DNA from: an uncultured Pelagibacteraceae bacterium
Lineage (GTDB): Bacteria; Pseudomonadota; Alphaproteobacteria; Pelagibacterales; Pelagibacteraceae
Length of the DNA: 64,000 bases
Assembly: GCA_902592655.1 (NCBI GenBank)
Contig: CACJFE010000002.1
Span: 119,246-183,245 of the forward strand
Reading direction: 5' to 3'
Part shown: piece by piece, positions 11,607-21,283 of the stretch
How the letters are laid out: the number at the start of each line of letters is the position of its first letter
How positions within the stretch are numbered: position 1 is the first letter of the stretch
Notes under the pieces: generated by a model
What the model was told of the DNA's origin: nothing
Database searches by the model: none
Seen by the model: the letters and a program-made list of their open reading frames with translations, nothing else
Made by a program: the position numbers and the translations under genes

Positions 11607-12495
11607 TTTTTTCTAAAAGATATTCTAACAATATATGCGGAAAAGTAAGCGACGCCAAACCAATAAATATTACCTTATAAATAGCCTCATCAAGCTCATA
11701 AAAATTATTTAAAAAATATATTGCAAATATAAATACTACTGCGGTCACAAAAGTTAAAGGGATAGCTTTATAAATAAATTTTTTAAGCCCCGTCTTGAAA
11801 GATCTATCTAACTCAAAAATAAGAGTAATTGAGTGCCTGATTGAGTGAAGAAAACAAAAATAAAGAGTGAAAGCTAAAATAGGTGACAAGAAAAAATTTA
11901 ATATAATCAAAGAAAAGAAGTCCATGATCATGATGCCTTTAATATTTGTGTTCTCTTTTTTCGAAATGTATAAAGATGATAAAAAACCAAGACATAACAT
12001 TACAATTAAAAATCCATTATTAAAAAATCCTGCCTCAAAAATATTGAAATTTAAAATTCTAAATATTTCATTTGTTTCCTCTCTCTTTAATAGTAATGGA
12101 GCCACAATCACAGTCGATCCTTTTAAGAAGAATAAACACTCCGACATGAAAAACTTTTTTTTAAAGCAAAATACCGTGTCTTCTTTTCCAAAATGATAGG
12201 CAGCCACAATTAAAAATAACAATAAAATTGTGTTAGGAAATATTAACCAAAATATTATTATCATTGATGAAAGTAACACATAGGCAAGATAAAAGGATAC
12301 AGTTTGTTTGTATCTTAATAATTTTAAAAGCTTTTTTCCTTTGATGTTATCTAATGCACCATGAGAAATTCCCAAAATTAAAATTAAAAATAAGCAAACT
12401 ATAACTGGTTCAAAATTGAGCATATAATAAACAGGGCTCACCAAAATACAAAGATTAAAAAATAAAATTGAATGTTTAAAATTAATATTTTCCAT
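11590..12495 (-). CDS. blh: Brp/Blh-family beta-carotene 15,15'-dioxygenase (retinal formation)
   Basis: Polytopic membrane protein with conserved His clusters ISHGALDNIKGKK, AAYHFGKEDT, FLHSIRHSITLIFE, FPHILLEYL; directly follows crtY. Confidence 0.88.
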   Translation of the reverse strand: MENINFKHSILFFNLCILVSPVYYMLNFEPVIVCLFLILILGISHGALDNIKGKKLLKLLRYKQTVSFYLAYVLLSSMIIIFWLIFPNTILLLFLIVAAYHFGKEDTVFCFKKKFFMSECLFFLKGSTVIVAPLLLKREETNEIFRILNFNIFEAGFFNNGFLIVMLCLGFLSSLYISKKENTNIKGIMIMDFFSLIILNFFLSPILAFTLYFCFLHSIRHSITLIFELDRSFKTGLKKFIYKAIPLTFVTAVVFIFAIYFLNNFYELDEAIYKVIFIGLASLTFPHILLEYLLEKNEKRT

Positions 12496-13562
12496 TAATT
12501 TAATAATGCTCTTAAAAATATTAATTTTGGCATTTTACTAATAATATTTATGTCTTCAAAAATGTTACTTTTATTTGATAAAAATTTTATAATTGTATTT
12601 GAAGAAGTTTTAAACATATTAAAAAATATTTGAGGCATTTTTTTTGGGTGTTTTTTTAATACTTTAAGAAATACCTTATCCAAAAAATGATATTTTTTTC
12701 CTAAGGAGAATGTTTTTGCATCGTAAATATTGTCAATATTTTTGACAATATATCGACTATGTTCTTGAATATTTAAAAAAGTATAACCAGTGCTTAACCT
12801 AGTCATCCCTCCAGCTGATCCAATATTAATTATTTTATTACTATTTTTTAACGACGGGGAAAAAAGAGGTATAGCTCCTTTTTCAGTAAAATTTATTTTA
12901 TAATTTTTTATACCCAGATTATTCTCAATATAATTTTCTAGCTGAAGGTCATAATCTCTGAGACTCTGATCCTCTAAACCTGACAACCAAGTAGTTTCAA
13001 TCAAAGCTCTATTTTTGCTAAATGGCAATGTGTAGAAAAAATGTACATCATTTCTCTGATCACAATTAAAGTCCATTAAGTTTATTATATCCTCATCAAA
13101 AATGTTCTTTGGTGTTTCTATCTCGATACCTTGAAAGTGTTGCCATAATTCAGATTTATCAAGTTCTTTTTCAAAAATACTATTAAATATTATTGAATTT
13201 TCTGTTTTAATTTCATTAAGACCTTTAAAAAAACTTATATTGGAATTTGTAGAGAGCTTGGAATTTATCTTTTTATAAAACTTTCCACTATCGATACTTT
13301 GATAAGGAAATTCTTTATTAGATAACTCATGTAAATTTTCTGAAGTATTGATTGTGAAATTGTTCCAATTTTTAATTACACAATCATCAAAATTATGATC
13401 AAAAACTTTCCAAAAAGACCATGTTTTGTCTCTTTTATATTCTTCACGAGTTTCAATAATTGCTAAAGTTTTGTCTTTTAACTTATCATTAATTTCAAGC
13501 TCATAAGCCAAGGATAGGCCCGCGCATCCACCACCAATAATTATGTAATCAAATTCTTTCAT
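12495..13562 (-). CDS. crtY: Lycopene beta-cyclase
   Basis: DYIIIGGGCAGLSLAYEL dinucleotide fold; YTLPFSKNRALIETTWLS; GSAGGMTRLSTGYTF; position in crt cluster. Confidence 0.93.
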   Translation of the reverse strand: MKEFDYIIIGGGCAGLSLAYELEINDKLKDKTLAIIETREEYKRDKTWSFWKVFDHNFDDCVIKNWNNFTINTSENLHELSNKEFPYQSIDSGKFYKKINSKLSTNSNISFFKGLNEIKTENSIIFNSIFEKELDKSELWQHFQGIEIETPKNIFDEDIINLMDFNCDQRNDVHFFYTLPFSKNRALIETTWLSGLEDQSLRDYDLQLENYIENNLGIKNYKINFTEKGAIPLFSPSLKNSNKIINIGSAGGMTRLSTGYTFLNIQEHSRYIVKNIDNIYDAKTFSLGKKYHFLDKVFLKVLKKHPKKMPQIFFNMFKTSSNTIIKFLSNKSNIFEDINIISKMPKLIFLRALLN

Positions 13563-14397
13563 TTAAATTAATCTCTTGCTGTAAAATATTATGATTTGCT
13601 TGATTATCGTAATTTAAATTTTTAATGAACAATAATTCAATAAAGTCAAAAATAGATAAAAAGGTCTGTATTATTTTTTCAAACATTGGAACATAGATTT
13701 TGCCAGCTTTATTATAATTATCTATATTTTTTTGTTTAAGAATATAGTCACTTATTTTTCTATAAACTCGTCTCGCAACAATAACTGAAAATCTTGATCT
13801 CATAGGTATATAACTAATAGAGTTAAATGAATTTTCATAAAATATTTCAGACTCTTTAATTGTTCCTTTAATTGAGGAAAAATCGTGTCTAATATACTGT
13901 CTATTACGTGCTTTATCCTCACAAACATCTCTAGCAATATTAGTAAGCTGCATAGCTATACCAAGATCAATAGCACCTTTTAGAGCGTCTTTATTTTTTA
14001 CTTTAAGTATTTTTGACATCATTAATCCAACTGTTCCGGCAACCCTGTAAGAATAAACAAGTAAATCTTTTTTTGAATTAATCTCTACTTTTTCCTCCAA
14101 GTCTGTTTCAACCCCATCAAATAAATCTATTACTATTTGATAAGAAATACTTTCAGTATCAATAACCGACCACATATCTTTTATAACTTGATTGTTAAAA
14201 TTTTTATTCACAAAATCCTTTTTAAATTTTGAAAAAACTTTCTTTTTTATATCCAAATTATTATTATCATCAACTATATCATCTAATGTTCTACAAAAAT
14301 TATATAAAGATGAGCATTTATCTAAAGTGCTGCTTGATAGAAAAAAACTTGCCCAATAAAAAGATTTAGCATGTTTTTTTAATAAATTACTTTTCAT
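13549..14397 (-). CDS. crtB: Phytoene synthase
   Basis: KSFYWASFFL, CRTLDDIVDD, YRVAGTVGLMMSKIL, AMQLTNIARDVCEDKARNRQYI. Confidence 0.95.
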   Translation of the reverse strand: MKSNLLKKHAKSFYWASFFLSSSTLDKCSSLYNFCRTLDDIVDDNNNLDIKKKVFSKFKKDFVNKNFNNQVIKDMWSVIDTESISYQIVIDLFDGVETDLEEKVEINSKKDLLVYSYRVAGTVGLMMSKILKVKNKDALKGAIDLGIAMQLTNIARDVCEDKARNRQYIRHDFSSIKGTIKESEIFYENSFNSISYIPMRSRFSVIVARRVYRKISDYILKQKNIDNYNKAGKIYVPMFEKIIQTFLSIFDFIELLFIKNLNYDNQANHNILQQEINLNERI

Positions 14398-15863
14398 TAA
14401 AATAATTTGTCCAATACTTTTGCAGACGAAAGAACTCCAGGCATTCCAGCACCTGGATGTGTTCCTGCACCAACAAAGAATAAGTTTTTATATATTTCAG
14501 ATTGATTATGAAATCTAAAATAAGCTGACTGAGAAAATTTCGGTTGTATTGAAAATCCAGATCCATGAAGAGTTGCTAGATCGATTTCGAAGTAATCAGG
14601 AGTTAAATAAAAATCACTTACTACATTTTCTTTAATACCAGGTAGAACAGTTTTACTCATTTTATCTAAAACTAAATCCTTAAATTTATTACCTTCTTCA
14701 ATCCAATTTACTTTAGACAAGTTATTTGGGACTGGTACTAAAACATAAAAAGCATCTTGGCCATCTGGAGCCATATTGGGATCTGTTGCAGATGGTCGAT
14801 GCAAATAATAGCTTATGTCATCGGAAAGTATTTTCTTTTCAAAGATTTTATCAAGATGTTTTTCATAAGCCTCACCAAAATATATTGTGTGATGAGCAAC
14901 ATCCTTATATTTTTTTTTAGATCCAAAATAATAAACAAATAAACCCATTGAATAATCCATTCTTTTCATTTTTTGTTTAAATAAAAAATCATAATCCTCC
15001 TTTGATTTTATCAAGTTGTTGTAAACATTAGGGGGATCAGAGTTACAAATTACATAGTCGCTATTAATTATTTTTGAATTATTTATTTTGACACCTATAA
15101 TCTTTTTGTTTTCTGTAAGTATTTCTGTAACTTCAGCGTTTTTAATAATTTTGATATTTTCCTCAATCATAAGTTTTTCTAAAGCCTTAACAACACTTCC
15201 TGTTCCTCCCATTGAGTAGTGAATACCCCATTTTTTCTCTAAAAATAAAATTAATGTATATATTGAAGTAGTACTGAAAGGATTCCCGCCTACTAAAAGA
15301 GGATGCATACTGAATACTCTTCTTAATTTTTCATTGGATATATAGTTTGAAACTAAACTATAAACAGACTTATAACTTTTTAATTTTAATAAAGATGGAA
15401 TTTGTTTCATCATAAAAACTAAATTATTAAAAGGTTTGTCAGATAAATCTGTAAAACCTTTATCAAAGATTTTTTCAGTAAAATTTACTAAATTTTTATA
15501 TCCCTCAAAATCATTAGGATTAAATTTCTTAACTTGTTGCTCCATAGATTTATCATCACCATTGTAATCAAATGTATCCCCGTTACTGAATACAAATCTG
15601 TACCATAAATCTAAAGGCACTATTTCTACGTAGTCAGAAATATTTTTATTAAATAGTGAGAATAGTTCTTCGAATAGGTATGGGGCAGTTATTACTGTTG
15701 GACCGCCGTCGTAAATAAACTGATCTTTTTTGAAAACTCTTGCACGACCACCTAGATCAGGGTGTTTTTCTACTAAAGTAACTTTATGGCCTTTAGCTTT
15801 TAATCTTAGTGCAGCAGCCAGCCCTCCAAAACCTGAACCAATAACAGTTGTTTTTTTTGCCAT
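14397..15863 (-). CDS. crtI: Phytoene desaturase
   Basis: GSGFGGLAAALRLKAKGHKVTLVEKHPDLGGRA; C-terminal FFVGAGTHPGAGMPGVLSSAKVL. Confidence 0.96.
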   Translation of the reverse strand: MAKKTTVIGSGFGGLAAALRLKAKGHKVTLVEKHPDLGGRARVFKKDQFIYDGGPTVITAPYLFEELFSLFNKNISDYVEIVPLDLWYRFVFSNGDTFDYNGDDKSMEQQVKKFNPNDFEGYKNLVNFTEKIFDKGFTDLSDKPFNNLVFMMKQIPSLLKLKSYKSVYSLVSNYISNEKLRRVFSMHPLLVGGNPFSTTSIYTLILFLEKKWGIHYSMGGTGSVVKALEKLMIEENIKIIKNAEVTEILTENKKIIGVKINNSKIINSDYVICNSDPPNVYNNLIKSKEDYDFLFKQKMKRMDYSMGLFVYYFGSKKKYKDVAHHTIYFGEAYEKHLDKIFEKKILSDDISYYLHRPSATDPNMAPDGQDAFYVLVPVPNNLSKVNWIEEGNKFKDLVLDKMSKTVLPGIKENVVSDFYLTPDYFEIDLATLHGSGFSIQPKFSQSAYFRFHNQSEIYKNLFFVGAGTHPGAGMPGVLSSAKVLDKLF

Positions 15864-15879
15864 ATGTTTATGGCCTATT

Positions 15880-16377
15880 CTAACTAGATTTCTTCTTAAG
15901 TGCTAATTTTGTTTCTTCTATACTAGCGTTATAAATTTTGTCCAATTTGCTTTTATCTATTGAGTTTTTAATCAATTTTTCAACTGACTCTATAGCTATT
16001 TTTATTGAAGCATTTTTTATGTCTTTAACTGCTTGATTTTTTAACTGTTTTATTCTTTCTTCAGCGCTTTTTTTTCTATTCTCCATTAAGATATGAAATT
16101 CTTGATTGGTTTTAATAACGTTTTTTTCCGCTTCATCGTTTGCTTTATCAATCATTTTTCTTACTTCATTTTTAGAAGAACTAATTTTTTTTTCATGTTC
16201 AGCGAGAATATTTTTTGCATCTTCTTTTAGTTTTTCAGCTTCATTAATTTGATTTTTAATATTAGATATATTTTGATCAAGAGTTCCCATCACCTTCTGT
16301 GGTACCTTAAAATAAATCAGTATTCCAATAAAAATGAAAAAAGAAATTGTAACCCAAAAAGTTGCATCTAGAATCAT
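15880..16377 (-). CDS. atpF: ATP synthase F0 subunit b
   Basis: N-terminal TM plus long charged helix; position after b'. Confidence 0.88.
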   Translation of the reverse strand: MILDATFWVTISFFIFIGILIYFKVPQKVMGTLDQNISNIKNQINEAEKLKEDAKNILAEHEKKISSSKNEVRKMIDKANDEAEKNVIKTNQEFHILMENRKKSAEERIKQLKNQAVKDIKNASIKIAIESVEKLIKNSIDKSKLDKIYNASIEETKLALKKKSS

Positions 16378-16949
16378 AAATATTTACCTATATTGTTTTT
16401 TGAAATATCTTCTACTGTAGCCTTAATGCTACTTTCATTAAGTTTATCACCTGATAAATTTTCAATAATTTTTGATGCAATATTTTCTGCAATATTTTGA
16501 ATAGATGAAATAGAATTTTTTTTAAGATCTAAAATTTCTTTTTGTGCTTTAATAATTTCACTATCTATTTCTTTTTCAATCAACACTTTTTTTGATTGTA
16601 TATCGTTATCTAAATTTTTTTTAGATTCCATTAGTATTTTAGTTACCTCTTTTTTAGCATTCTCTAAAATACTTTTGTACTCTTTTAACTTTGCTTCAGA
16701 TTGCTCTTTAAATTTACTCGCATTATCTAAATCTTCTTTAATTTTGTTTTCTCTATTATCCAAATTATCTTTAATTTTAGGTAAGTAAAATTTTGATATT
16801 GAAATGTAAAGAATTGTAAAAATAAAAATTAACCAAAAGGCTTGAGATGCCCAGTAAGTTGGATCAAGCTGAGGCATACCAGCCTCAGCTGCATACGAAC
16901 GCGTACAAGTAGCTACTAGTGCTACTAAAAAACTTAAAGAGCTTTTCAT
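16374..16949 (-). CDS. ATP synthase F0 subunit b'
   Basis: GMPQLDPTYWASQAFWLIFIFTILYISISKFYLPKI, typical b' start; operon context. Confidence 0.9.
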   Translation of the reverse strand: MKSSLSFLVALVATCTRSYAAEAGMPQLDPTYWASQAFWLIFIFTILYISISKFYLPKIKDNLDNRENKIKEDLDNASKFKEQSEAKLKEYKSILENAKKEVTKILMESKKNLDNDIQSKKVLIEKEIDSEIIKAQKEILDLKKNSISSIQNIAENIASKIIENLSGDKLNESSIKATVEDISKNNIGKYL

Positions 16950-16959
16950 TATTATTTTT

Positions 16960-17187
16960 CTAAAATGCGAATAAAATAATTAAAGCCACTACAAGTCCAA
17001 ACAATCCTGTTGCCTCAGCTAAAGCAAACCCTAAAAGCAAATTAGGGAATTGTTTCTGAGCCGCAGAAGGATTTCTCATTGCTCCAGAAAGATAATTACC
17101 GAAAATAATTCCGATACCTACCCCAGCTCCGGCTAGTGCGATCGCCGCAAGACCTGCTCCTATCATTTTTGCTGCTTCTAACTCCAT
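16960..17187 (-). CDS. atpE: ATP synthase F0 subunit c
   Basis: 75 aa, GAGLAAIALAGAGVGIGIIFGNYLSGAMRNPSA...LLGFALAEATGLFGLVVALIILF. Confidence 0.97.
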   Translation of the reverse strand: MELEAAKMIGAGLAAIALAGAGVGIGIIFGNYLSGAMRNPSAAQKQFPNLLLGFALAEATGLFGLVVALIILFAF

Positions 17188-17203
17188 TTTTCCTCCTTTT
17201 TGT

Positions 17204-17938
17204 TTAATGGTGTAAATTTAATGCATCGTTTAAATAGATGCAGGTTAATATTGCAAAGACGTAAGCTTGTAAAAATGCAACTAAAATTTCTAAGCCCGTC
17301 AAAGCTACTGAGAAACTAAGCGGCAACCACCCGCCAAGTATTCCTAAGCTTACTACAAACCCTCCAAAAACTTTTAACATTGTATGACCTGCCATCATAT
17401 TAGCAAACAAACGAACCGATAAACTTACTGGTCTGCTTAAATATGAAATGATTTCAATAATTGTAATTAATGGTAAAAGCACAGATGGAACACCGCTCGG
17501 TACAAAAATACTCAAGTATTTAAATCCATGCTTAATAAAACCAATAATTGTTACTGCTATAAAAATAAATAAAGCCATTATTAAAGTAACAATTATATGA
17601 CTTGTGACAGTAAATGAGTATGGAAGCATTCCTACCATGTTACAAAATAAAACAAACATAAATAAACTAAAAATAAATGGAAAATAGGGTTTTGCTTTTG
17701 AACCAGCCGTATCACTTATCATTTTAGCTACAAAAGTGTAAAATAATTCTGCAATTAGTTGTATTTTATTTGGAATTATTTTCTTATCTTTTGATCCTAA
17801 AAATAATAATAATAAAATAGTTGTTGCACTGATTAACATAAATAAGCTTGAATTGGTAAAAGATAAATCAATACCTGCAATTTTTATCTCTGGCCCAATT
17901 TTATGAACCGTAAATTGTTGCATAGGGTTATTAGCCAT
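17204..17938 (-). CDS. atpB: ATP synthase F0 subunit a
   Basis: QLIAELFYTFV, SYLSRPVSLSVRLFANMMAGH, LEILVAFLQAYVFAILTCIYL. Confidence 0.97.
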   Translation of the reverse strand: MANNPMQQFTVHKIGPEIKIAGIDLSFTNSSLFMLISATTILLLLFLGSKDKKIIPNKIQLIAELFYTFVAKMISDTAGSKAKPYFPFIFSLFMFVLFCNMVGMLPYSFTVTSHIIVTLIMALFIFIAVTIIGFIKHGFKYLSIFVPSGVPSVLLPLITIIEIISYLSRPVSLSVRLFANMMAGHTMLKVFGGFVVSLGILGGWLPLSFSVALTGLEILVAFLQAYVFAILTCIYLNDALNLHH

Positions 17939-17947
17939 ATATACCTT

Positions 17948-18235
17948 TTAGTCCTCTTTTTTTTGCATTCTATTAGCTGCTCGAATAACGTTTAGCATTC
18001 CTGCAGCCGCTCCTAAAAAAAAGAAAATTATTATTAACCAAGGTTTAGTATCAAACCAGGTATCTAAAATAAACCCAATTATTGTCCCAACTAAAACTGC
18101 TGCTACTAATTCGGTGCCTAATTTGAAGGCATTACCCATAAATGACCCACGTTTTTCTTTATCATCTTCAAATTGATTTTTTATTTTTGATTTTGCAATT
18201 TTTAGGCGAGTTTTGAAATCTTCAGGCATCTTCAT
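17948..18235 (-). CDS. atpI: AtpI-type F0F1 ATP synthase assembly protein
   Basis: GTELVAAVLVGTIIGFILDTWFDTKPWLIIIFFFLGAAAGMLNVIR; upstream of atpB. Confidence 0.9.
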   Translation of the reverse strand: MKMPEDFKTRLKIAKSKIKNQFEDDKEKRGSFMGNAFKLGTELVAAVLVGTIIGFILDTWFDTKPWLIIIFFFLGAAAGMLNVIRAANRMQKKED

Positions 18236-18244
18236 TATGATGTT

Positions 18245-20689
18245 TTAAGCTACTAGTTCCTCAGCTCTTTGTAAGTCAACAGAAACTAGCTGGCTAACTC
18301 CTTGTTCAGCCATAGTAACTCCGTAAAGTCTATCCATCCTAGACATTGTTAAAGCGTGATGAGTTATAATTATAAATTTTGTATTTGTAATTTTCGTTAA
18401 TTCATCTAACAAGCTACAAAATCTTGTGACATTCGCATCATCAAGTGGCGCATCAACTTCGTCTAATACACAAATAGGCGAGGGGTTAACTAAAAATACA
18501 GCAAAAATTAAAGATAAAGCGGTTAATGCTTGCTCACCTCCTGAGAGCAAAGTTATAGACTGAAGCCTTTTTCCTGGGGGAGATACAAACATTTCTAAAC
18601 CCGCCTCAAGAGGATCCTCAGAGTCCACAAGTTCTATTTTTGCGGTTCCACCATTGAATAGTTTTGTATAAACCTCATTGAATTTTCTATTAACTTTTGT
18701 ATATGCATCTAATAATCTTTCTCTTCCTTTCTGATTTAATTCATCTATTGACGATTTTAACTTTACAATTGCAGAATAAAGATCGGCTCTATCATCTTCC
18801 ATTTTTTTAATTTCTGTCTCATATTTTTTAGTTTCTTCGTCAGCTCTAAGATTTACGGAACCAAGAGACTCTCTAAGTTTTTTTGTTTTTTCTATTTTTT
18901 CTGTTTGATCTTGAATTGTTGGTAAGTTTTCAATTTCTAAATCATTAAGGTCAGATTGCGAGAGAATCGTTGACTCATTCTCTATATTTAACTCATTTTT
19001 AACTGCATAAAGTAAGTCTTTCTTTCTATTTTCAATTCCTTCAATAGTTGCCTCGTTACGAGCTTTGTTTTCTTTTAAGTCAGTCAGTTTTAATTGTATT
19101 TCTCTAAGATTTTCATTTATCGAATTATATTTATTTTCAGCTGAAATTAGTTCGTTTTCAATTTCCTCATTTCTTTTTTTAATATTTTCTAAATTTTGCA
19201 AATTTTGACCTTTAGAAGTTGCTATCCTCTCAGGATTTTTTTGGTTTTCACTTATTTCTAATTTAATTTTATTTGTTCTATCGTTTAACTCAGAGATCAT
19301 TTTTTCTGAGTTAATTTTTAAATTTCTCCAATTTTCTAATTCAACATCAATATTTTTTATTCTCTCTTTTCTTTTAATAGAGTCACTTTCAATAGATTTA
19401 TTTTTTCCATATTTCTCCGCATACTCCTCCTGGGAAAGTGTTATTTTTTTTACAATGAGTTTTAGCTCTTTAAAGGTTTGCTTTGACATTTTTTTATCAT
19501 TATCAATATCATCTTCTATTTGATTTAATAAAGAGTCTAATTGGTTTTGTAATTTATCCAATTCAGCTTTTGAAATTTGTAGTTCTTTCGAAGAATTCGA
19601 CTCAACATCTAATAATTTACTTTCTGTATTAAGAAGATCTTCTTTTTCTTTAGATATTCTTTTTTCATTTAAATCTGCGTCAAGAGAAATACTTTTTTCT
19701 CGGTCTAAATCGGACTCAACAGTTTTAATGGATTTTTCAAGTTTCTCTTGTAAAGTTTTTACTCTTTTTTCCTCCTCAACTAGACTAGTCATATCTAAAT
19801 TTAATTTTTGGAGAGTTGCTGCGCTCTCCATCTTTTTATCTCTTAATGGAGAGAGTTTTTTATTCTCTTCTTCGAGTAAAGTATTGTTATGATTATAGTC
19901 AATGTTAATTGCACTAATTTCATCGTCAAGTTCACTTAATTTTTCTTGAATTTTTTTTTTATCTCTCTCAATCTCCTTTATTTTTAAAAAATATAATCCT
20001 GCCTCGATTCTTTTTATTTTTGTGGAGATTTCTTTGTATTTAGAAGCTTCTTCTGCTTGCTTTTTTAGATTATCAAGTTGTTTTTGTTGCTGCTTCCTAA
20101 GTTCATCAGCTCTTTTAAGATTATTTTCGGCAGCGCTTAATCTGGTTTCAGCTTCTTGTCTTCTTGCATGAATACCTGAAATACCAGCTGCTTCTTCAAG
20201 AATAGATTTTCTTTCAATAGGCTTTGATGTTACAAGTTGACCTATTCGTCCTTGGCTAATTAGAGATGGAGAATGAGCGCCTGTAGATAGATCAGCAAAA
20301 AATGTTTGCACATCTCTAGCTCTAACTTCTTTATCATTAATATAATATTTTGATCCTTTATCTTTTTCTATTTTTCTCTTTACCGAAATCTCATCAAATT
20401 CATTATATTGTGTAGAACTACTTTTTTCTTGATTATCGAGCAATAAAGCAACTTCTGAAATATTTTTTGATGGTCTATTAGAAGTTCCAGAAAATATTAC
20501 GTCTTCCATTCCAGAACCTCTCATGCTTTTAGCTGAGTTCTCTCCCATACACCATCTTAATGCTTCTACTATATTTGATTTCCCACATCCATTTGGACCG
20601 ACTATTCCAGTAAGACCTTTTTCTATAAGCACAGTGGTCTTTTCAGAAAAAGATTTAAATCCAGTCATTTCTAAATTTTTAAATTTCAT
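18245..20689 (-). CDS. smc: SMC chromosome-segregation ATPase, unusually short
   Basis: GPNGCGKSNIVEALRWCMGE (Walker A), SQGRIGQLVTSKPIERKSILEEAAGI, LLSGGEQALTALSLIFAVFLVNPSPICVLDEVDAPLDDANV (signature/Walker B); 814 aa, middle is coiled coil only. Confidence 0.92.
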   Translation of the reverse strand: MKFKNLEMTGFKSFSEKTTVLIEKGLTGIVGPNGCGKSNIVEALRWCMGENSAKSMRGSGMEDVIFSGTSNRPSKNISEVALLLDNQEKSSSTQYNEFDEISVKRKIEKDKGSKYYINDKEVRARDVQTFFADLSTGAHSPSLISQGRIGQLVTSKPIERKSILEEAAGISGIHARRQEAETRLSAAENNLKRADELRKQQQKQLDNLKKQAEEASKYKEISTKIKRIEAGLYFLKIKEIERDKKKIQEKLSELDDEISAINIDYNHNNTLLEEENKKLSPLRDKKMESAATLQKLNLDMTSLVEEEKRVKTLQEKLEKSIKTVESDLDREKSISLDADLNEKRISKEKEDLLNTESKLLDVESNSSKELQISKAELDKLQNQLDSLLNQIEDDIDNDKKMSKQTFKELKLIVKKITLSQEEYAEKYGKNKSIESDSIKRKERIKNIDVELENWRNLKINSEKMISELNDRTNKIKLEISENQKNPERIATSKGQNLQNLENIKKRNEEIENELISAENKYNSINENLREIQLKLTDLKENKARNEATIEGIENRKKDLLYAVKNELNIENESTILSQSDLNDLEIENLPTIQDQTEKIEKTKKLRESLGSVNLRADEETKKYETEIKKMEDDRADLYSAIVKLKSSIDELNQKGRERLLDAYTKVNRKFNEVYTKLFNGGTAKIELVDSEDPLEAGLEMFVSPPGKRLQSITLLSGGEQALTALSLIFAVFLVNPSPICVLDEVDAPLDDANVTRFCSLLDELTKITNTKFIIITHHALTMSRMDRLYGVTMAEQGVSQLVSVDLQRAEELVA

Positions 20690-21283
20690 CTAAAGATTTT
20701 TTTCTAAGGTTTTTTTGAATTCTTTATAGTTAACTTTTCCTGTATATTCTTTTTCATTAATTAAAATTGTAGGGGTGGCTTCAATTTTATATTTTTTTTG
20801 TGCCTTTATTCTTTGAGTTAATATTTCATCTTGTATTTTATCATTTTTCAAACAACCATCCATTTTTTCATTTTCTAAATTTACCTCCAAACCAATCTTT
20901 TTAATCGAGTCATTAATCTTATTTATATCAGATCCCACTGCCCATGATTGTTGTTTTTCGTAAATTTTGCCAAGAAGAGCAAATTTTTTATCCTTATCAA
21001 CATAACATCTTAAAATTATTTCTGCATTTAAAGCTGCTAAATCTAAAGGAAACGGATGATGTTCGAACCTAACTAAACCTTTATCTATAAAATCTTTTTT
21101 CAAACTAGAAAAAATTTTTGAATGAAAATTTGCACAAGCAGGACAAGTTAATGAGGAAAACACTTTAATAGTTACTTTTGACTCAGGCGCGCCCAAACTA
21201 ACAATTTTACTATTGACTTCAATATTAAAAAATATGAAAAAAAGAATAATAATTTTTAGAGTAAGTCTATTTAGTCTTTTCAT
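20690..21283 (-). CDS. DsbA-family thioredoxin-fold protein
   Basis: Signal-like N-terminus; VFSSLTCPACANFHSKIF (CPAC); EATPTILINEKEYTG. Confidence 0.88.
   Translation of the reverse strand: MKRLNRLTLKIIILFFIFFNIEVNSKIVSLGAPESKVTIKVFSSLTCPACANFHSKIFSSLKKDFIDKGLVRFEHHPFPLDLAALNAEIILRCYVDKDKKFALLGKIYEKQQSWAVGSDINKINDSIKKIGLEVNLENEKMDGCLKNDKIQDEILTQRIKAQKKYKIEATPTILINEKEYTGKVNYKEFKKTLEKNL

Noticed and set aside
16960-17187. Possible Na+-coupled ATP synthase (marine organism)
   Set aside because: The c-subunit ion site reads LAEATGLF without the Gln...Glu-Ser/Thr-type Na+ ligand pattern, so H+ coupling is the better reading.
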